This document shows positions 60,758 through 64,000 of a DNA stretch of 64,000 nucleotides, piece by piece. The notes beneath the pieces were generated by a model, which worked only from the letters and a program-made list of their open reading frames with translations, did no database searches and was not told the origin of the DNA. This stretch comes from Bacteroidota bacterium (lineage in GTDB: Bacteria; Bacteroidota; Ignavibacteria; UBA10030; UBA8401): NCBI GenBank assembly GCA_035506275.1, contig DATJPT010000019.1, forward strand, positions 422,231-486,230. The letters are read 5' to 3'. Numbering within the stretch: the stretch's first letter is position 1; each line of letters opens with the position of its first letter. Made by a program: the position numbers and the translations under genes.

Positions 60758-61678
60758 CTATTTAAGCAACACGAGCTTGATGGCTTGTGAAAAGCCATTC
60801 GATTCGAGGATTGCAATGTATGTTCCGCTTGCTTGATCTCTGGCATTCCAGATGGCATTGTGCTTCCCCGATTCAATAGCTCCATTAAATATTGTCGTAA
60901 TGTGTCGTCCGAGGATATCGTATATTCGGAGCGATGCGACGCTTTTAGTTGCAACGGAAAAGGGAATCACTGTAACCGGATTAAACGGATTAGGGAAATT
61001 CTGACTCATTTCAAATCTCTGTGGAGCCACAGTATTGCGTTCTTGTTGAGTTGATGTAACGATGGCGCTCTTAAGAATATGGTTAGAATGGGAGACAACG
61101 CCTGTGATGTATGGAGCACTCAAAGAAATGTTTGTAGGACCGATGAGGCGTTTGAATGATATGAGGAGAATATAGTAAGGTTTGCTGACACTCTTTGGAT
61201 ACTGGGCTGTCAGAGTAAATGTATCTACGCTCGCGGAAGAATATCGGAAGAAGGTTGCTGAGTCGGCAAATTCTTGGGTTAGTGGGAACACAGATTCCCA
61301 GTTCAGAGAACCGGCCGTGACAAGCAGGTGATATCCTTGGGTATGTTCGACGATGTCGAAAAGTATTGTATCAATGATAGAATAGGAGGTGTCAAAGTGT
61401 GGGGAAAAGAGCCCATCGATCCTATGCACGATGTCGCGAGTTTCTCTGAAGTTCCAAATTGTTGAATCATTTGTACCATCTTTGGAAATGATGGAACAGA
61501 TGGCCGTGCCTGAATCAGAGTACATAACATCCGCTAATTGATCCCAATCAGATGTCTTATATTCATAGGTCCATTGATTGCCTATATTGAGTGGGAAGAA
61601 ATCGTCATTACGCACTTGGCTCCAAGTAATTGGCAACGCTATGAGAGTGAGGAGAAAGATGGGGACGAATGTTTTCAT
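60758..61678 (-). CDS. exported T9SS cargo protein (cassette)
   Basis: 306 residues from the ATG at 61676-61678, with GCGAGGTACTATC upstream and 24 bp from the R' box of site 23. Signal peptide FVPIFLLTLIALPITWSQ. Residues ~20-215 are a single domain beginning FFPLNIGNQWTYEYKTSDW, as found in other exported proteins of this phylum (the 928-residue cassette protein has a similar LGNTWAYKY segment). The last ~85 residues are a T9SS sorting domain (SQNFPNPFNPVTVIPF ... AIKLVLLK). Stop lies 6 bp from site 22. Confidence 0.85.
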   Translation of the reverse strand: MKTFVPIFLLTLIALPITWSQVRNDDFFPLNIGNQWTYEYKTSDWDQLADVMYSDSGTAICSIISKDGTNDSTIWNFRETRDIVHRIDGLFSPHFDTSYSIIDTILFDIVEHTQGYHLLVTAGSLNWESVFPLTQEFADSATFFRYSSASVDTFTLTAQYPKSVSKPYYILLISFKRLIGPTNISLSAPYITGVVSHSNHILKSAIVTSTQQERNTVAPQRFEMSQNFPNPFNPVTVIPFSVATKSVASLRIYDILGRHITTIFNGAIESGKHNAIWNARDQASGTYIAILESNGFSQAIKLVLLK

Positions 61679-61702
61679 GATAGTACCTCGCAGATTCACG
61701 CC

Positions 61703-61877
61703 ACCTAACGTACCGCGGCTAAGCTGCGGCAACGTGTAGTTAGTTCCATGCAGAATGTTGCGCGGACGTGACGGGTGTTTATTTCAGTATCTTTCGTCGC
61801 GCGCGCCGCGCGTATGCCGACAGCTGGTTCCGTCAGTCCCGCAGGGATCACATTGGGACTTGAGCAACTGGTTAGAG
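61703..61877 (-). repeat. attC-like site 23
   Basis: 175 bp; ACCTAAC low box, GTTAGAG high box; arms GCGGCTAAGCTGCGG and GGGACTTGAGCAAC; GTCCCGCAGGGATCAC hairpin present. Confidence 0.84.
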
Positions 61878-61918
61878 CACACGCGGTAAAATAGTAATTG
61901 AGCATACTTCAGGTCATG

Positions 61919-62728
61919 TTATTTCAACAACAGAAGCCTTTTCGTTTCGAGATATGTTCCCGCGTGCACACGATAGAAGTAAACACCGCTTGCCATGTTC
62001 GCCGCATTCCATTGCCGGCTGTAACTTACCGCTGGCAATTCCTCTGAGACAATCGTCGACACTTCTCTTCCCAGTATGTCAAAGATCTTTAACGACACGA
62101 AAGACCGGGATGGAATATCGAATGAGATTGTAGTTAATGGATTAAACGGATTAGGATAGTTCTGTGAAAGTGAGAAGCTTTCGGGTAATTTTTCGCGATC
62201 TATCTTTACTGCAGTAGTAAATTCGGACAATGGTCTACTATACACGCCGAGATTGGTTCCCGCGAAGAGATTTGTTGCGGAAGCGAGAAAGGAATAGACG
62301 TCGATTCCATATGCAGGAAGCCCTGAATAGATACCATTGAATTCAGTTCCAGCAAAAATATTTGTGTCTCTGAATGCAAAACACTGGACACTAGGATAAT
62401 AAGGCAAACCCATATTCACTGCTGTCCAAGTTGTACCATTATCGATGGAAAAGGAGACGCTGTTTCCCCCGGCAAAAAGAACCGAGCCGTTTGATCCATT
62501 GGGGTTTAGGGCAAGGGGAGGGCCTTCTGACATCCCTGCGTGTGCCCAGCTTGCACCGTTATTGGTCGAACGGAATATACCCCCAGAAGTCGCGGCAAAG
62601 AGGTTTTCGCCGCTGCAAACCAGAGAATAGACATTGCCACCGCCGGGTCCTGTCGTTTGTTTCCATTGAGCGATGGATAGATTGTGTATAATGATCATCG
62701 ATAGCAAGAGTCGGAAATGATGTTTCAT
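61919..62728 (-). CDS. exported BNR-repeat T9SS cargo protein (cassette)
   Basis: 269 residues from the ATG at 62726-62728. Signal peptide FRLLLSMIIIHNLSIAQ. Residues ~20-180 hold Asp-box blades (SGENLFAATSGGIFRSTNNGASWAHAG, FSIDNGTTWTAVN, ATNLFAGTNLGVYS), the same blade type as the lipoprotein cassette at 48.6 kb. The C-terminal ~85 residues are a T9SS sorting domain (SQNYPNPFNPLTTISF ... TKRLLLLK). Fewer blades than a closed propeller needs, so it may oligomerise or be shortened. Confidence 0.85.
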   Translation of the reverse strand: MKHHFRLLLSMIIIHNLSIAQWKQTTGPGGGNVYSLVCSGENLFAATSGGIFRSTNNGASWAHAGMSEGPPLALNPNGSNGSVLFAGGNSVSFSIDNGTTWTAVNMGLPYYPSVQCFAFRDTNIFAGTEFNGIYSGLPAYGIDVYSFLASATNLFAGTNLGVYSRPLSEFTTAVKIDREKLPESFSLSQNYPNPFNPLTTISFDIPSRSFVSLKIFDILGREVSTIVSEELPAVSYSRQWNAANMASGVYFYRVHAGTYLETKRLLLLK

Positions 62729-62804
62729 GGGATTCGCAGGCGAATGATTAGTCCTAATGAACAATTGAAGTCCATTCGCAATCGTGTTGTTGGCAATTCG
62801 TGTG

Positions 62805-62956
62805 TTCTAAGGTACCGCGGCCAAGCTGCGGCAACGTGTAGTTAGTTCCATGTAGAATGTTGCGCGGACGTAACGGCTGTTCATTTCAGTCTCTTTTGTC
62901 TTTCGCGCGGCGAATCGCTGACGGCTGGTTCCCTCCGCTCGAGCCGCTTGTGAGGT
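62805..62956 (-). repeat. attC-like site 24
   Basis: 152 bp; low box TTCTAAG and high box GTGAGGT are both altered, inner GCGGCCAAGCTGCGG and GAGCCGC intact. Hairpin unit absent. Confidence 0.72.
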
Positions 62957-62962
62957 TGAACT

Positions 62963-63610
62963 CTATTTGCGTTTGACTAATCGGACATGTGCCGCTGCTT
63001 CAGAAGCCATGAACTCCGTATATTCATATCTTTTGGATACTTCTTCACTTCCGTCAAAAAGACGTTCGCCAGCTCCAAGCAACTTTGGCGTTATGACGAG
63101 GTGTAGTTCGTCAATGAGTCCAGCTCGCAAATATTGCCTCACGACGGTTGCACCACCACCAATCCGCACGTCTTTTCCCTTTGCAGCATCAAATGCCCTC
63201 TTTAATGCAATCTCAATTCCCTCTGTTACAAAATGGAAGGTCGTTCCACCTTCCATTGGAATTGATTGTCTCGGATATTTCGTGAGCACGAAAACAGGAT
63301 GGTGATACGGTGGGTTAGCCCCCCACCATCCTTTCCAATCCTCATTGGGCCAAGGACCTCGAATCGGACCAAACATATTGCGCCCCATTATGGTCGCACC
63401 CACCCCTTCATCTGCTTTGGCGGCAAAAGTATCATCGATGCCTGTGGTACCACCTTCATTGCCGAACATTGTTTTAAATGTTCGAGTTGCAAGTGCCCAA
63501 TCCATGATCGTTATGCCTCCCTCACCAAAGGGATTCTCACGACTTTGATTGGGGGCTGACGTAAATCCGTCCAACGACATTGTGAAAGCTCGAACAACAA
63601 GTTTAGCCAA
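62963..63610 (-). CDS. RibD-C/dihydrofolate-reductase-like protein (cassette)
   Basis: 215 residues, TTG start at 63608-63610 with AGGAGG 5 bp upstream. DHFR-fold marks: VVRAFTMSLDGFTSAPNQS, GATIMGRNMFGPIRGPWP, VRIGGGATVVRQYLRAGLIDELHLVITPKLLGAGERLFDG. Such proteins bind NADPH and reduce flavin/pterin-like compounds; many are uncharacterised, and only some confer antifolate tolerance. The stop is 6 bp from site 24. The next cassette encodes a homologue. Confidence 0.88.
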   Translation of the reverse strand: MAKLVVRAFTMSLDGFTSAPNQSRENPFGEGGITIMDWALATRTFKTMFGNEGGTTGIDDTFAAKADEGVGATIMGRNMFGPIRGPWPNEDWKGWWGANPPYHHPVFVLTKYPRQSIPMEGGTTFHFVTEGIEIALKRAFDAAKGKDVRIGGGATVVRQYLRAGLIDELHLVITPKLLGAGERLFDGSEEVSKRYEYTEFMASEAAAHVRLVKRK

Positions 63611-63641
63611 AGTTTCCTCCTGGATAATGTAATTTTGTGCA

Positions 63642-63793
63642 ACCTAACGTACCGGAGCTAAGCTGTGGTAACGTGTAGTTAGTTCCATCTAGAATGTTGC
63701 GCGGCCGTGACGGTCGTTCATTTCAGTCTCTTCTGTCTTTCGCGCGGCGCTATGTCAACGGCTGTTTCCGTCAGCGTGAGCCGCCGGTTAGGG
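63642..63793 (-). repeat. attC-like site 25 (rightmost in window)
   Basis: 152 bp; ACCTAAC low box, GTTAGGG high box; arms GGAGCTAAGCTGTGG and GCGTGAGCCGCC. Hairpin unit absent. Confidence 0.82.
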
Positions 63794-63834
63794 CTCATAT
63801 GTGAAAAGTCTCTAAGGTTGAGAAGTGCTTCTAT

Positions 63835-64000
63835 TTACGTGTGCTTCCTGTATTCCAGGGCAACGACCCCGGATTGAAAGATCTTCGAACCGATGAAATC
63901 CAGGCGAAGCCTCTCATGCAACTTCACGGTATCGAAGAGCCGAGGTCCTTTGCCGGCAACAACTGGGTGAACCACGAACTGATACTCGTCAATCAAACCG
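63835..64000 (-). CDS. RibD-C/dihydrofolate-reductase-like protein, C-terminal part (cut by window edge)
   Basis: The last 54 residues of a minus-strand gene that continues beyond the window, ending in TAA at 63835-63837. [22 protein letters not shown] and [10 protein letters not shown] match the C-terminal end of RibD-C/DHFR-like proteins and align with the same region of the neighbouring cassette gene at 62963-63610 (GLIDELHLVITPKLLGAGERLF). A further sign that the cassette array extends past the right edge. Confidence 0.8.
   Translation of the reverse strand, partial: GLIDEYQFVVHPVVAGKGPRLFDTVKLHERLRLDFIGSKIFQSGVVALEYRKHT

Noticed and set aside
41431..63793. CRISPR array or REP/BIME repeats as explanation for the repeated units
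   Set aside because: Units are 110-210 bp, spaced by whole genes of 0.25-2.8 kb, bounded by RYYYAAC/GTTRRRY boxes and always just after a stop codon; CRISPR and REP elements do not do this.
2..64000. tyrosine recombinase, transposase or phage genes
   Set aside because: None was recognised in any frame; the integron integrase is therefore taken to lie outside the window.

Overview
The window is about 64 kb of bacterial chromosome of roughly balanced base composition. It looks like an FCB-group bacterium, probably an Ignavibacteriota/Chlorobi-type lineage rather than a classical Bacteroidia. Four proteins end in the type IX secretion (T9SS) sorting domain that begins with a QNYPNPFNP-type motif and ends in Lys-rich LLLK. 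There are also a DUF3078-type outer-membrane protein, a nine-heme secreted cytochrome, regulator-propeller proteins and a GH127 enzyme. Many genes carry good AGGAGG Shine-Dalgarno sequences, which is unusual for Bacteroidia. This placement is inference; there is no rRNA in the window.

Region 1 (1-7.4 kb) is housekeeping metabolism: threonine degradation (tdh-kbl), a multi-pass acyltransferase-like protein, rmuC, a YCII protein, an overlapping LMW-phosphatase/fructosamine-kinase pair, and purU. Region 2 (7.5-16.2 kb, minus strand) holds a periplasmic two-component-regulator propeller without a kinase, a TolB-like propeller, a GH3 glycosidase and a secreted glycosidase-like protein. Region 3 (16.4-41.1 kb) is a long, mostly minus-strand string of small accessory genes: acetyltransferases, a methyltransferase, a pentapeptide-repeat protein, a phosphoesterase, SRPBCC proteins, YCII proteins, a subclass B1 metallo-beta-lactamase, a CysK-like enzyme, the nine-heme T9SS cytochrome, a solitary DNA methyltransferase, DinB, GH127 and RDD proteins. 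It includes a decayed isoprenylcysteine-methyltransferase-like gene and a truncated secreted gene.

Region 4 (41.2-64 kb, continuing past the right edge) is the most striking part. About 25 related repeats of roughly 110-210 bp separate single genes, all on the minus strand. Each repeat is bounded by GCCTAAC-like and GTTAGGC-like boxes, has inner complementary boxes with one extra G, and sits just after the stop codon of its gene. The next start codon follows a few tens of bases later. This is the organisation of an integron gene-cassette array with unusually long attC sites. No integrase lies in the window. The sites are best preserved at the right and most decayed at the left, so the attI/intI end should lie beyond position 64000.

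The cassettes are rich in exported proteins: lipoproteins, signal-peptide proteins, an outer-membrane barrel and three T9SS cargo proteins. Neighbouring cassettes are sometimes homologous (two VOC proteins; two RibD/DHFR-like proteins). One small cassette of about 250 bp occurs twice, 11 kb apart.
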